DNA of 64,000 nt from Enterocloster aldenensis (lineage in GTDB: Bacteria; Bacillota; Clostridia; Lachnospirales; Lachnospiraceae): NCBI RefSeq assembly GCF_003434055.1, contig NZ_QVEX01000016.1, positions 62,001 to 126,000 on the forward strand, in the 5' to 3' direction. The notes under the pieces are model-generated. The model worked only from the letters and a program-made list of their open reading frames with translations. It had not been told where the DNA came from and ran no database searches. The number at the start of each line of letters is the position of its first letter. Position 1 is the first letter of the stretch. A program made the position numbers and the translations under genes. This document shows positions 35,083 through 43,672 of this stretch, piece by piece.

Positions 35083-35763
35083 TCAGGTTACTGTACTGCA
35101 TTCCCCGCCGTCTTCATCATCATCCTTATCAAGCCCATGGTTCTGAATGAAATCAATGAGAAAGGATGATACCGTGACCGTGATGAGTGAATACACAATG
35201 CGCTGTGCAGGGATGTAGGACAGGGATAAAACAAGTACCGTAACATCCGTAAGCAGATAGGCCCTGGAAATACGGCAGCCTGTAATCTTGGAAATGACCA
35301 GGGCCAGGGCATCATCGCCTGCGCAGGAAGCGCCCTGGCGCACCACAAGGCCGCAGCCTGTCCCGATGAAGCATCCTCCCACCAGGGCGGCTGTAAACGG
35401 CGCGCCTGCCAGGCTGGGAAGGAGCGGCGGGAACATTTCCCATAAACGGAAGAATCCGGCCATACATATGGTTGCAAAGATGGATGTCTTAAGGAACTCC
35501 CTGCCCAGGTATTTGAACCCCAGGGCATAACTTAAGGCATCCAGTACGGGTGACAGTATGGAAGATGACATGCCTATCCAGAAATTGAACAGGAGGATCA
35601 ATCCCAGGATACCTCCCTCCGTGATATCTGCCTGTCGGTGTACATTGTAGATCCCGAAGGTGGTGATGGCTGTACCGAGGATGATGGATAACACGGTCTT
35701 TGGGGGAAAGGTCATCCGTAAGTCCAGGACAGTCCGGCAAGCCAGCTTCTTCAGCTGCTTCAT
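35083..35763 (-). CDS. YitT-family membrane protein
   Basis: A 226-residue integral membrane protein with five or six hydrophobic helices, matching the YitT family by the FGIYNVHRQADITEGGILGL segment (near residue 36-55), SPVLDALSYALGFKYLGREF near 75-94, and GTGCGLVVRQGASCAGDDALAL near 133-154. The C-terminus is acidic and cytoplasmic. The ribosome site GAAAGGAAG precedes the ATG. It is convergent with the MerR gene (15-bp gap). The function of YitT proteins is not firmly known. Confidence 0.85.
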   Translation of the reverse strand: MKQLKKLACRTVLDLRMTFPPKTVLSIILGTAITTFGIYNVHRQADITEGGILGLILLFNFWIGMSSSILSPVLDALSYALGFKYLGREFLKTSIFATICMAGFFRLWEMFPPLLPSLAGAPFTAALVGGCFIGTGCGLVVRQGASCAGDDALALVISKITGCRISRAYLLTDVTVLVLSLSYIPAQRIVYSLITVTVSSFLIDFIQNHGLDKDDDEDGGECSTVT

Positions 35764-35794
35764 AATAAAACTTCCTTTCTAAAAAAATACTTAT

Positions 35795-35832
35795 GGGCGG
35801 CAATGGGACCTGTTTTGGTCCCGCTGCCGCCC
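35795..35832 (-). terminator. Terminator downstream of the cell-wall-binding protein gene
   Basis: GGGCGGCA and GGGACC pair with GGTCCC and TGCCGCCC around a 6-base loop, with one internal 2x2 mismatch. On the minus strand a run of seven T follows about 8 bases after the stem. It could also act as a leader structure for the yitT-like gene. Confidence 0.6.
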
Positions 35833-35898
35833 TGTCTGCTATATTATACCCCATGTACCCGGGGGAAAGTCAAGTTAATTCGGCGTATATAAGCCTCA

Positions 35899-37329
35899 TC
35901 AGTCCAGTTTTTCACTTCCAGAATCGACAATAATTCCCTTATTGTTAGTCTTATAGTAAGTATCGTCGGAATCCTTTATGTTTTTCTTGTTTTTCATCAG
36001 TTTGCCTGATGTGCTGATCAGGTAGGTTTCATCCTTGTAGGTAAATGGCTGGTATTTGGTGCCTTCCTCGGCATCGATCCTTCTGCCCTTGACATAGATG
36101 GAGTCACCGTCAATGCCGTCAATGCCCGCGCCCTTTCTGCTTCCGGATTTCTGGAAGCTGTAGGCGTATTTGTCGCCGTCCAGTTCTATGGTAACCGTAC
36201 CTGTCTTCATGGCGCCTTCCTTGGGTGAATCCGCGAAGTAGTATACAAATACGCCTTCTTCGTCCTCATCCGGCAGGTCGTCAAAGGATTCGATTTCCTC
36301 AGCCGTGCGGATGGTCTTTCCGTTTTCCTCGAACTCTATTTTATAAAGTCCGTGGAGCATTTTGCCGTACTGGTCAAATCCATAGGACTGGCCGTTGATT
36401 TTCTTGATTTCTGCCATTGCCAGGTCGCCGCTGGAATCAGCATAGTACCAATGCTCGTCACCGTCATCGTAGCCCTCAGGGTCTATATCCTCATTGGGGA
36501 TGGCCTTGAACCAGCCCGTGGACATCCAGCACTGGTCCTCTGAGCTGTAGAATTTATTCACTGCATTGGATCCGGAAGCAGTACCCGGGTCATTGTACCA
36601 TTCAAAGTGGGCGGCGCCGTTTTCATCAAAGCGGTATTTGCGCCCATTGATTTTCTTGTTGTCATTGTCCTTGGTCTTTTTGCCGTTGGTGGCAAAGTAG
36701 AACCAGTAGCCGTCGCCGTCGCGTTCCGTATCCTCGTCGTTTTCCGCGGTAATGTATTGCCAGCCAGTGGCCATACGGCCGTCGCCGTTTTCCCCGCAGT
36801 AGTACATCCCGCTTTTCCAGGCATCTTCATCCGTCAGCATTTCCCCGTTCTCATCAATCCAGCCAAAGAGCATGCGGCCTTCTTCATCAAATGCATATCT
36901 GCCCTGTCCTGAGGCGTTTGGAAGGGTTACGAACTTGACATTGTCGCTGCTGCCGGATTTCTTCACGGCCTTGCCGTTGGATTGAAGGTAATACCAGTAG
37001 GTATCCGGCTCATCACCGCCAGCGTCCTCATTTTCAATTTCCCTCCATTCGTTGGTTACCATGGCTCCTGCTGAGTTTACATAATAGTAATTATCATCCT
37101 TCTCAATCAGCTGGCTTTTGGCCATGGTCCCGTCTGAATCAAGGTAGAACCAGTTGCTGCCGGATTTGGCAAACACATCCGCTGCCTTGCTGCCGTCCTT
37201 CTGATAATACACCCATTCCCCATTCTCTTCCGCCCATCCGGTTGCTGCATATGATACAAGGGCGCTTCCAAGGGTAAGCCCCAATGCCGCGCAGGGTATG
37301 ATAAACCATTTTGTCTTTTTTCCCATCAT
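35899..37329 (-). CDS. Secreted cell-wall-binding repeat protein
   Basis: A 476-residue secreted protein. Residues 1-34 form a signal peptide (KKTKWFIIPCAALGLTLG then SALVSYAA). The rest is a string of about ten choline-binding-type repeats with the W-x-x-x-x-G-x-W-x-Y-Y and G-x-x-Y-x-F-D-x-x-G patterns (for example NGEWVYYQKDGSKA, GRYAFDEEGRMLFGW, GDGYWFYFATNGKK). The repeats are interrupted by very acidic Asp/Glu loops. No catalytic domain is present, so it is probably an adhesion, scaffold or spore/cell surface protein. The start at 37329 is eight bases after AGGAG. Confidence 0.88.
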   Translation of the reverse strand: MMGKKTKWFIIPCAALGLTLGSALVSYAATGWAEENGEWVYYQKDGSKAADVFAKSGSNWFYLDSDGTMAKSQLIEKDDNYYYVNSAGAMVTNEWREIENEDAGGDEPDTYWYYLQSNGKAVKKSGSSDNVKFVTLPNASGQGRYAFDEEGRMLFGWIDENGEMLTDEDAWKSGMYYCGENGDGRMATGWQYITAENDEDTERDGDGYWFYFATNGKKTKDNDNKKINGRKYRFDENGAAHFEWYNDPGTASGSNAVNKFYSSEDQCWMSTGWFKAIPNEDIDPEGYDDGDEHWYYADSSGDLAMAEIKKINGQSYGFDQYGKMLHGLYKIEFEENGKTIRTAEEIESFDDLPDEDEEGVFVYYFADSPKEGAMKTGTVTIELDGDKYAYSFQKSGSRKGAGIDGIDGDSIYVKGRRIDAEEGTKYQPFTYKDETYLISTSGKLMKNKKNIKDSDDTYYKTNNKGIIVDSGSEKLD

Positions 37330-37428
37330 TTCATTCTCTCCTTTCAATCTATCGGGGGGTGGTGCCCAGGGCCTGCCTCATAGGGCATACGGCCCTGCTG
37401 CACCGGCGTCATATCTGACATGGTAGAG

Positions 37429-37457
37429 AATATACTATGGAGCCGCTCCAAGGTCAA
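37429..37457 (-). promoter_or_regulatory. Promoter of the cell-wall-binding protein gene
   Basis: Minus strand TTGACC (37452-37457), 17 bp, TATATT (37429-37434). The spacer contains the palindrome GGAGCGGCTCC. The remainder of the 366-bp gap (37330-37695) holds no gene; no clear spmA promoter was recognised in it. Confidence 0.65.
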
Positions 37458-37695
37458 CCAAAGTCAGGGAACCGTAAAGAACCGTAATATTTTGCGTAAA
37501 CCGTGTAAGCTTTCTTACGGAATCATTGACTCCCCGGACAGGCCGTAACAGGGCCGTTTAAGCCATTATGCGGTGCGGGAAAATATTACGGGGCATGATT
37601 AAGGAGGCAGAAGCCCTGGGACCGTATGGCATACGGCATGGCGTCCCGGAATACATATAGAATAGAATGAACAATGCAGACAGGATGGTTTACAT

Positions 37696-38334
37696 ATGCT
37701 TAATTATCTTTGGGCAGGAATGATGATAACAGGTATTTTGTGGGGGGCTTTGCACGGTCAGCTGTCAGCTGTGACCGAGGGGGCCCTTCAGTCGTCAAAG
37801 GAGGCGGTAACCCTCTGTATCACCATGCTGGGCGTCATGTCCCTGTGGACCGGGGTGTTGGAAATCGGCCATCGGTCCGGCCTGGTGGACCAGCTGGCCA
37901 GAAGGATGTCCCCTCTCCTGACCTTCCTTTTTCCGCGTCTTGCCCCGGAAGGCGGGGCAAGGAAACAGATTGCCGTAAACATGATTGCCAACATACTGGG
38001 ACTTGGCTGGGCCGCGACCCCGGCAGGCATTAAGGCCATGGAAGAGCTTAAGGCAGTGGAGGAGGAACGCAGGCGCGCGCAGGACGCGGGAGCAGCGGTG
38101 GGGAAAGGGCATGGGCCTGTTCCCGAGGGCACGGCCAGCAATGAGATGTGTACCTTCCTTATCATCAATATCTCATCCCTGCAGCTGATACCCATGAACA
38201 TGATAGCATACCGCAGCCAGTACGGCAGCGTGAACCCGGCCGCCATTGTGGGTCCGTCGCTGGTGGCTACCTTCATATCCACGGTAGCGGCGGTCATATT
38301 CTGCAGGGTGATGGACAGAAGGCGGGGGACATAA
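37696..38334 (+). CDS. spmA: Spore maturation protein A
   Basis: A 212-residue membrane protein of the SpmA family, needed with SpmB for full spore core dehydration in Bacillus. Several hydrophobic helices and the nucleoside-recognition gate motif are visible (NMIANILGLGWAATPAGIKA near residue 97-116, NEMCTFLIINISSLQLIP near 150-167). A hydrophilic loop rich in Glu/Arg (residues 118-148) separates the halves. Its usual neighbour spmB is not next to it but at 60.1 kb in the same orientation. Confidence 0.93.
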   Translation: MLNYLWAGMMITGILWGALHGQLSAVTEGALQSSKEAVTLCITMLGVMSLWTGVLEIGHRSGLVDQLARRMSPLLTFLFPRLAPEGGARKQIAVNMIANILGLGWAATPAGIKAMEELKAVEEERRRAQDAGAAVGKGHGPVPEGTASNEMCTFLIINISSLQLIPMNMIAYRSQYGSVNPAAIVGPSLVATFISTVAAVIFCRVMDRRRGT

Positions 38335-38422
38335 ACCGGGGGACATAAAGCCCTCCGCCTTCCGGCCGCGGATGATTGTAAAAATTATTTGCAATTCCTC
38401 TTTACTTCGCCGTCAAACATGA

Positions 38423-38473
38423 TATAATACATAATAAGTCAAAATCGTATAACGTATAACGTACAACGGATAA
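38423..38473 (+). repeat. Tandem heptamers downstream of a -10 box
   Basis: TATAAT (38423-38428) with TTTACT 16 bp upstream (38401-38406) forms a plausible promoter for the DUF554 gene. The early transcribed region contains four head-to-tail heptamers, CGTATAA, CGTATAA, CGTACAA, CGGATAA (38446-38473). They could be a protein-binding array or an unstable repeat. Confidence 0.55.
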
Positions 38474-38513
38474 CTGAAGTTATTTAAATACAGATAAAGG
38501 GGATAACAGGACC

Positions 38514-39203
38514 ATGATTGGAACAATAGCCAATACAAGCACAATACTCATAGGCAGTGTGGTGGGAAGCACGTTAAAAAAGGGAATCGGGGAAAAATAT
38601 AAAACAGTTATGATGGATGCCATGGGCCTGGCGGCCACCGGGCTGGGAATCAACTCCATTGTCCAGGCCATGCCGGAGTCCAGGTATCATGTATTATTTA
38701 TTGTGAGCCTGGCCCTGGGCGGACTGATCGGGACAAGGCTGGACCTGGCGTCAGCCTTTGACCGGGTGGTTTCTAAGATATCAAGGGGTTCCAACCTTGC
38801 CCAGGGACTGTCAACAGCCATCCTGTTGTTCTGCGCAGGCACCCTTTCCATCCTGGGGCCCATGCAGAGTGCCCTGCAGGGGGATAATACCTTCCTGTTT
38901 ACCAATGCCATCCTGGACGGGATTACCTCCATTGTACTGAGTTCAACCTTTGGATTCGGGGTTGCCATTTCTGCGGGCGTCCTGTTCTGCTGGCAGGGAA
39001 GCATCTATATGCTTGCCAGGGTAATCGAACCGTTCATCACGGACCCGCTTATGACGGAAATCAGCCTGGTGGGCGGTATATTGATCCTCAGCAGCGGACT
39101 GGGCATCCTGAATATCAAGCAGATCAAGACATTGAACCTGCTTCCGGCCCTTCTGGTGCCGCCCGTGGCAGTTACCATCCTGACAGCGCTTGGTATCGGC
39201 TGA
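38514..39203 (+). CDS. DUF554 membrane protein
   Basis: A 229-residue membrane protein of the DUF554 (YdfK-like) family with about seven hydrophobic segments. Recognisable parts are IANTSTILIGSVVGSTLKKG at the N-terminus, MGLAATGLGINSIVQAM near residue 42-58, and FCAGTLSILGPMQSALQGD near 108-126. It is probably a small-molecule transporter or channel, but no substrate is known for the family. It is transcribed alone, with its own promoter and a strong terminator. Confidence 0.85.
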   Translation: MIGTIANTSTILIGSVVGSTLKKGIGEKYKTVMMDAMGLAATGLGINSIVQAMPESRYHVLFIVSLALGGLIGTRLDLASAFDRVVSKISRGSNLAQGLSTAILLFCAGTLSILGPMQSALQGDNTFLFTNAILDGITSIVLSSTFGFGVAISAGVLFCWQGSIYMLARVIEPFITDPLMTEISLVGGILILSSGLGILNIKQIKTLNLLPALLVPPVAVTILTALGIG

Positions 39204-39301
39204 CGTATGCCGGGAGCGCGGCCCATATCCGGTATGGGTCAGCAGGATTCATATATGCAAGATAAGCAAAGAAAATAATAAGAAAATAGAGGGAAACGCT
39301 G

Positions 39302-39344
39302 AAAAGACACCTAATCTTGTCATGTGGCAGGATAGGTGTCTTTT
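39302..39344 (+). terminator. Terminator after the DUF554 gene
   Basis: A perfect 12-bp stem AAAAGACACCTA / TAGGTGTCTTTT with a 19-base loop that can itself pair partly. The rest of the 401-bp gap (39204-39604) is AT-rich and holds the patB promoter. Confidence 0.85.
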
Positions 39345-39481
39345 GCTTGATAAGTAATTAACAGTCAAACATATACTATATAATAACAAGATAAAACAGT
39401 AATAATGCATAAAATATTCATGATAAGTTTGTGCAATAGTGAAAAACAAACAATATCTTACAAAAGAATAACGGTAAATGG

Positions 39482-39510
39482 TTGCCAATCCACATGTAAC
39501 TTGTTATAAT
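39482..39510 (+). promoter_or_regulatory. Promoter of the patB gene
   Basis: TTGCCA (39482-39487), 17 bp, perfect TATAAT (39505-39510), 95 bp before the start codon. The leader is short of structure. Confidence 0.75.
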
Positions 39511-39604
39511 ACATAACATGAGTAGACGATAGCGCCATATAAACTTGTCATAAACATAACAGGAATGGCTGCCGCCAATACCAGTAAAGAAAGGATATGT
39601 GGTT

Positions 39605-40774
39605 ATGTACGATTTTGACAAAGCGATTGACCGCAGAGGAACAACCAGCATTAAGTGGAACAAGCAGTATGCATTTGGACAGAAGGACGGGCTGCTGCCG
39701 TTCTGGATAGCAGATACGGATTTTGCGTCTGTACCGGAAATCCTGGATGCCATCAAGGAACGCTGCAATCATCCGGTCATCGGGTACAGCGAGCCGTTGG
39801 ACAGCGTGTACACGGCAATCCAGGGATGGTGGGAGCGCCGCCACCAATGGAAGCCCCAAACGGACTGGATGCTGCTGAGCTACGGCGTGGTCACAGGTAT
39901 TTATTTTACCCTGAACGCAGTGGTGCCAAAGGGAGGGAAGGTCCTGGTATTTACACCGGTATATGATCCCTTTTTTGCAGCTGTTAAGAACAGCGGCCAC
40001 ACATTGGTGGACTGTCCTCTGGACCATAAGGATAATTATTACAGCATAAACTTCCAGGCCTTTGAGGAAGAACTGAAGAATGGCGTGGAGGCGGTGGTCA
40101 TCTGCAATCCCCACAACCCCATCGGCCGGGTTTGGACAGACGGGGAGATGGAGCACATTGTGGATTTGTGCGTGGAGTACGGCGTATACCTGTTAAGCGA
40201 TGAAATCCATGCTGACTTTGGGATGACGCGCCCTTATACAACAGCTGGAAGATTCGAAAAAATCCATGACAGGCTGGTGGTTTACACAGCTATCAGCAAG
40301 ACCTTTAACATGGCCGGGCTGGGGTCCTCCTGTATGATGATACCCAACCCTGAGTTAAAGCAGAAGATATCCGACAGCTATGATGCGTGCTGGATGTTCG
40401 GTCCCTGCGACCTTGCGTTCACGGCCATGGAGGCTGCCTACACACACGGGGATGCATGGGTGGACCAGCAGCTGGCCTATCTTGAGGGTAATGTTGAAAC
40501 CGTCAATACATTTGTGGCGGAGCACATGCCGGGGGTACAGGTCACAAAACATGAGGGTACCTTCCTTATGTGGCTGGATATGACCTGCTTTGGAAAAAGC
40601 AGCCGGGAGCTGACATCCATCCTTGCAAAAGAATACGGGCTGGCCCTGGGGGACGGAAGCCATTACGGTACACAGGCAGAGGGATTCATGCGGCTTAATA
40701 TCGGCTGTACCAGGGACACGCTTATAAAGGGGCTGGAACAGATGGCGGTGATGTATGACAAGTATGTAAAGTAA
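39605..40774 (+). CDS. patB: PatB/MalY-type C-S beta-lyase
   Basis: A 389-residue PLP-dependent class I/II aminotransferase-fold enzyme of the MalY/PatB group, which cleaves cystathionine or cysteine conjugates to thiol, pyruvate and ammonia. Marks are LLPFWIADTDFASVPEIL near residue 32-49, NPHNPIGRVW near 165, and the PLP-lysine region YTAISKTFNMAGL near 225-237. The start at 39605 follows AAGAAAGGA; a GTG two codons earlier is too close to it. An amino acid permease gene follows after 47 bp, so import and cleavage of a sulfur amino acid may be linked. Confidence 0.88.
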   Translation: MYDFDKAIDRRGTTSIKWNKQYAFGQKDGLLPFWIADTDFASVPEILDAIKERCNHPVIGYSEPLDSVYTAIQGWWERRHQWKPQTDWMLLSYGVVTGIYFTLNAVVPKGGKVLVFTPVYDPFFAAVKNSGHTLVDCPLDHKDNYYSINFQAFEEELKNGVEAVVICNPHNPIGRVWTDGEMEHIVDLCVEYGVYLLSDEIHADFGMTRPYTTAGRFEKIHDRLVVYTAISKTFNMAGLGSSCMMIPNPELKQKISDSYDACWMFGPCDLAFTAMEAAYTHGDAWVDQQLAYLEGNVETVNTFVAEHMPGVQVTKHEGTFLMWLDMTCFGKSSRELTSILAKEYGLALGDGSHYGTQAEGFMRLNIGCTRDTLIKGLEQMAVMYDKYVK

Positions 40775-40821
40775 GAAATGCTATCAACGTAAGACTCTAC
40801 TAATAAGGGGGAAAATTTAGA

Positions 40822-42192
40822 ATGAGTAATACCAATGAAAACACCCACAAGAAGATAGGCTTCAGCGACTGTATGGGGCTGGCTGTCGGACAGATCATCG
40901 GTTCAGGCATCATGGTGCTGACCGGCGTTGTAATCGGCCTTACGGGCCATGGCACACCGCTTGCGTTCATCCTGGGCGCGCTTCTGGCAATCGTGACATG
41001 CGTTCCGTTTATTATCCTGACCTCCACCATACCCGCATCCGGCGCAGGTTATACCTATGTGAAACGTCTGATGGGAGACAAGGCCGGCTTCATGTACATC
41101 GGCATGTTCGTGCTGAGCCAGGTACTGATTGCAACATTTGCAAAAGGCTTTGCAAGCTACTTCTGTTCCATTTTCACCGGCTTTAACGAATCGCTCATAG
41201 CCATGTTTGCGCTGGTTGTCTGTACCGGGGTTAATATGATAGGGCTCCAGTCCAGCGCCAAGGTCCAGAAATGCATGGTTGCATTCCTGATGGTCAGCCT
41301 GTTTACATTTATCGTGTTCGGTCTTCCTAAGGTAAACTGGGGAACCTTAAGCCTGGCAACAAAGAACATCATGCCCAACGGACCCAAGAACTTCTTTACC
41401 GGTGTTGCACTTTTAAGCTTTGCCTGCGGCGGCGCTAAGTTCGTTGCTGAGAACGGCGACGATATCATCGAACCGTCCAGGACCATACCGAAAGTAATCA
41501 TCCTGTCTACTTCCATCGTAGCTGTTTTCTATGCGCTGATCGGTATCGTGGCAGCCGGGGTGCTGCCCATTGAAGATGTGGCGTTCCAGAACCTGACCCT
41601 GGTTGCACAGGAGATTTTCCCGACCTGGCTGTATCTTTTCTTTGTGTTCGGCGGCGCCATGTTCGCACTGCTGACCACCCTGAACGGAACGCTGAGCTGG
41701 GTGACCCGCGGACTTCAGGCAGCGGCCAAAGAGGGCTGGCTTCCTGAGAAATGTGCCGAGGAAAACAAAAACGGTGTCCCGGTCATCATCCTGGGCGTGT
41801 TCTTTATCATGGGTGCGCTTCCGCTTATAACGGGAATGGACCTGACGCTGATTTCCAACATGGGCGTTGGAACCGATATGATTACAGAATTCATGGTTCT
41901 GCTGGCATGCTGGAACCTGCCCGGGCATCTTCCGGAGGAATATAAGAAATCCGCATTTTATATGAAGGACAGCACCTTACATACAATCCTGCTTTTCATC
42001 GGATTCCTGATGCTGGGTACATCTTACGTTAATCTGTCAGACCTGACGGTGCCGGCAGCCATCTGCTGTGTGGTCTATATCGTAATCCTGTTTGTCTATA
42101 CACAGGTACGTTATAAATACGTGGCATCCAAGAAGGCGGAGGGCGCCAGGAGCGCGGTCCGCATGGAGGCAGCCGCATCAAAAGAGAAATAA
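40822..42192 (+). CDS. APC-superfamily amino acid permease
   Basis: A 456-residue amino acid/polyamine/organocation permease with about 12 helices. The substrate/cation-binding first helix reads MGLAVGQIIGSGIMVLTGVV (near residue 19-38) with the family GSGI motif; FACGGAKFVAENGDDI near 200-215 corresponds to helix 6. The ribosome site AAGGGGG lies before the ATG. It is likely co-transcribed with patB and ends at a double hairpin region. The substrate is not determinable from sequence. Confidence 0.88.
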   Translation: MSNTNENTHKKIGFSDCMGLAVGQIIGSGIMVLTGVVIGLTGHGTPLAFILGALLAIVTCVPFIILTSTIPASGAGYTYVKRLMGDKAGFMYIGMFVLSQVLIATFAKGFASYFCSIFTGFNESLIAMFALVVCTGVNMIGLQSSAKVQKCMVAFLMVSLFTFIVFGLPKVNWGTLSLATKNIMPNGPKNFFTGVALLSFACGGAKFVAENGDDIIEPSRTIPKVIILSTSIVAVFYALIGIVAAGVLPIEDVAFQNLTLVAQEIFPTWLYLFFVFGGAMFALLTTLNGTLSWVTRGLQAAAKEGWLPEKCAEENKNGVPVIILGVFFIMGALPLITGMDLTLISNMGVGTDMITEFMVLLACWNLPGHLPEEYKKSAFYMKDSTLHTILLFIGFLMLGTSYVNLSDLTVPAAICCVVYIVILFVYTQVRYKYVASKKAEGARSAVRMEAAASKEK

Positions 42193-42245
42193 CCGTACTG
42201 ATTCAACAATACGAAGATTAAGGGGTTGCTGTGGCACAGGACCCT

Positions 42246-42306
42246 GGGCCGTGTTTGAAAATCCATTCCCGCGCAGCTGGAAGAAAGCGGTTTTCAAACA
42301 CGCCCC
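42246..42306. repeat. Inverted repeat containing a dispersed 23-nt element
   Basis: A 16-bp inverted repeat (one mismatch) with a 29-base loop; both arms carry TGTTTGAAAA or its complement. The left part (42251-42273, minus strand) is a copy of a 23-nt element also found at 55908 and 59988, with the core GGGAATGRATTTTYAAACA. Confidence 0.7.
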
Positions 42307-42310
42307 GGGT

Positions 42311-42339
42311 AAAAAGGGATGCCGTATGCATCCTTTTTT
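42311..42339 (+). terminator. Terminator after the amino acid permease
   Basis: AAAAAGGGATGC pairs with GCATCCTTTTTT (one bulged G) around a 5-base loop and ends in six T. It closes the patB-permease transcript and precedes the flavin oxidoreductase gene by about 50 bp. Confidence 0.75.
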
Positions 42340-42391
42340 GCCGCTTTATGGATTAAAAAACAACGATATGGAAAGGGGCTGATACGCAGTC

Positions 42392-43672
42392 ATGGAACGT
42401 TTTGCAATTATAGGATTTGGGTGTGCGGGTTATCATGGGCTGGCCGCCATCCGGGAAGCTGGCTGTGATGCTGCCATTGATATATACAGCGATACGGCTC
42501 TGCCGCCCTACAACCCCATGCTTACCACTTATTATACGGCAGGGCGCCTGCCTTTTGAAGGGATGTTCCCTTTTGGTACCATGGAAGAAATCGCGGCCCG
42601 CTATAAGGCTGATTTCATCACCCATACAAAGGTGAAGGCTGTCCATGCAAAGGAAAAGACAGTTGAGACCTGGGACGGGCACAAAGAACCATACGACAGG
42701 ATACTGGTTGCAACCGGGGCCTCAGCCTTTGTGCCCGGCTCATTCGCAGGCCTTAAAGGGGCATTCTGCATGAGGACGGTGGAGGACGCGGTCCGTCTCC
42801 ACGATGCCCTTGAGGCCGGGGATTATAAAGACGCAGTGGTGGTAGGCGCTTCCATGGTGGGAATCAAGGTGGCGGAACTTCTGCACAAGAAGGGGATCCA
42901 TGTGACCCTGGCCGACATGGCCTCCCATATATTCGCACTGGCAGCATATCCGCAGGTATCGGAGATTATAGAGGACCGTATCCGGGCCATGGGCATGGAC
43001 ACTGCCTTTGGACAGGCCATCACATCCGCAGAGGAACACCTGGACGGACAGGGAAATGTCACGGGCTATACGGTCCATCTGGGGGACGGCAGCTGTCTTG
43101 AGACGGAAATGCTCATACTAAACATAGGAACCAGGGCATGCACCGGGATATTGGACCCGGACGAGATTGCCATTGACAGGGGAATCGTGGTGGATGAGCG
43201 CATGCATACCAGCGCCCCGGATATTTTCGCTGCCGGCGACTGCTGCCAGGGCAACAACATGCAGTCCGGCCAGACCCAGATCATCGGGCTGTGGGCCAAC
43301 GCAGGGGTCCAGGGCCGCGTTGCCGGCCGCAACATGGCCGGTGCGGCAGATGAGACGGACGGCAACATCCTGCACAACATCACCCATTTCCTGGACATGG
43401 ATTTCATCGGCCTGGGAGATAACCGCCTGACCGGGGACACATATACATACACTAGCAGAAACAAAGGTTTTTACCTGCAGGCCGTCATCAGGGACGGGAA
43501 ACCGGTGGGATTTAACATACTGGATAACCACGGTATATCCGGAATCCTCAAAGCACATCTGATTAAGCTCCTCAGAGGGGAGCCCTGCCGTTTTACCCCG
43601 GAGCAGAGGGGGCAGCTGGTGCGCTATGGGCTGGAACAAAGTTTTATGGATTATTTGGAGGCATCGATATGA
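42392..43672 (+). CDS. FAD/NAD(P)-dependent oxidoreductase
   Basis: A 426-residue pyridine nucleotide-disulfide oxidoreductase-like flavoprotein resembling NirB-type and ferredoxin reductase domains. It has an FAD dinucleotide motif GFGCAGYHGL (residues 8-17), an ATGASAF segment near 109, an NAD(P) motif VVGASMVGIKVAELL near 149-163 and the second FAD motif DIFAAGDCCQGNN near 280-292. There is no CxxxxC redox disulfide. The stop overlaps the start of the molybdenum oxidoreductase (ATGA), so it probably feeds or takes electrons from that enzyme. Confidence 0.85.
   Translation: MERFAIIGFGCAGYHGLAAIREAGCDAAIDIYSDTALPPYNPMLTTYYTAGRLPFEGMFPFGTMEEIAARYKADFITHTKVKAVHAKEKTVETWDGHKEPYDRILVATGASAFVPGSFAGLKGAFCMRTVEDAVRLHDALEAGDYKDAVVVGASMVGIKVAELLHKKGIHVTLADMASHIFALAAYPQVSEIIEDRIRAMGMDTAFGQAITSAEEHLDGQGNVTGYTVHLGDGSCLETEMLILNIGTRACTGILDPDEIAIDRGIVVDERMHTSAPDIFAAGDCCQGNNMQSGQTQIIGLWANAGVQGRVAGRNMAGAADETDGNILHNITHFLDMDFIGLGDNRLTGDTYTYTSRNKGFYLQAVIRDGKPVGFNILDNHGISGILKAHLIKLLRGEPCRFTPEQRGQLVRYGLEQSFMDYLEASI

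Noticed and set aside
38446-38473. CRISPR array
   Set aside because: The heptamers are directly tandem with no spacers and no cas genes are in the window.
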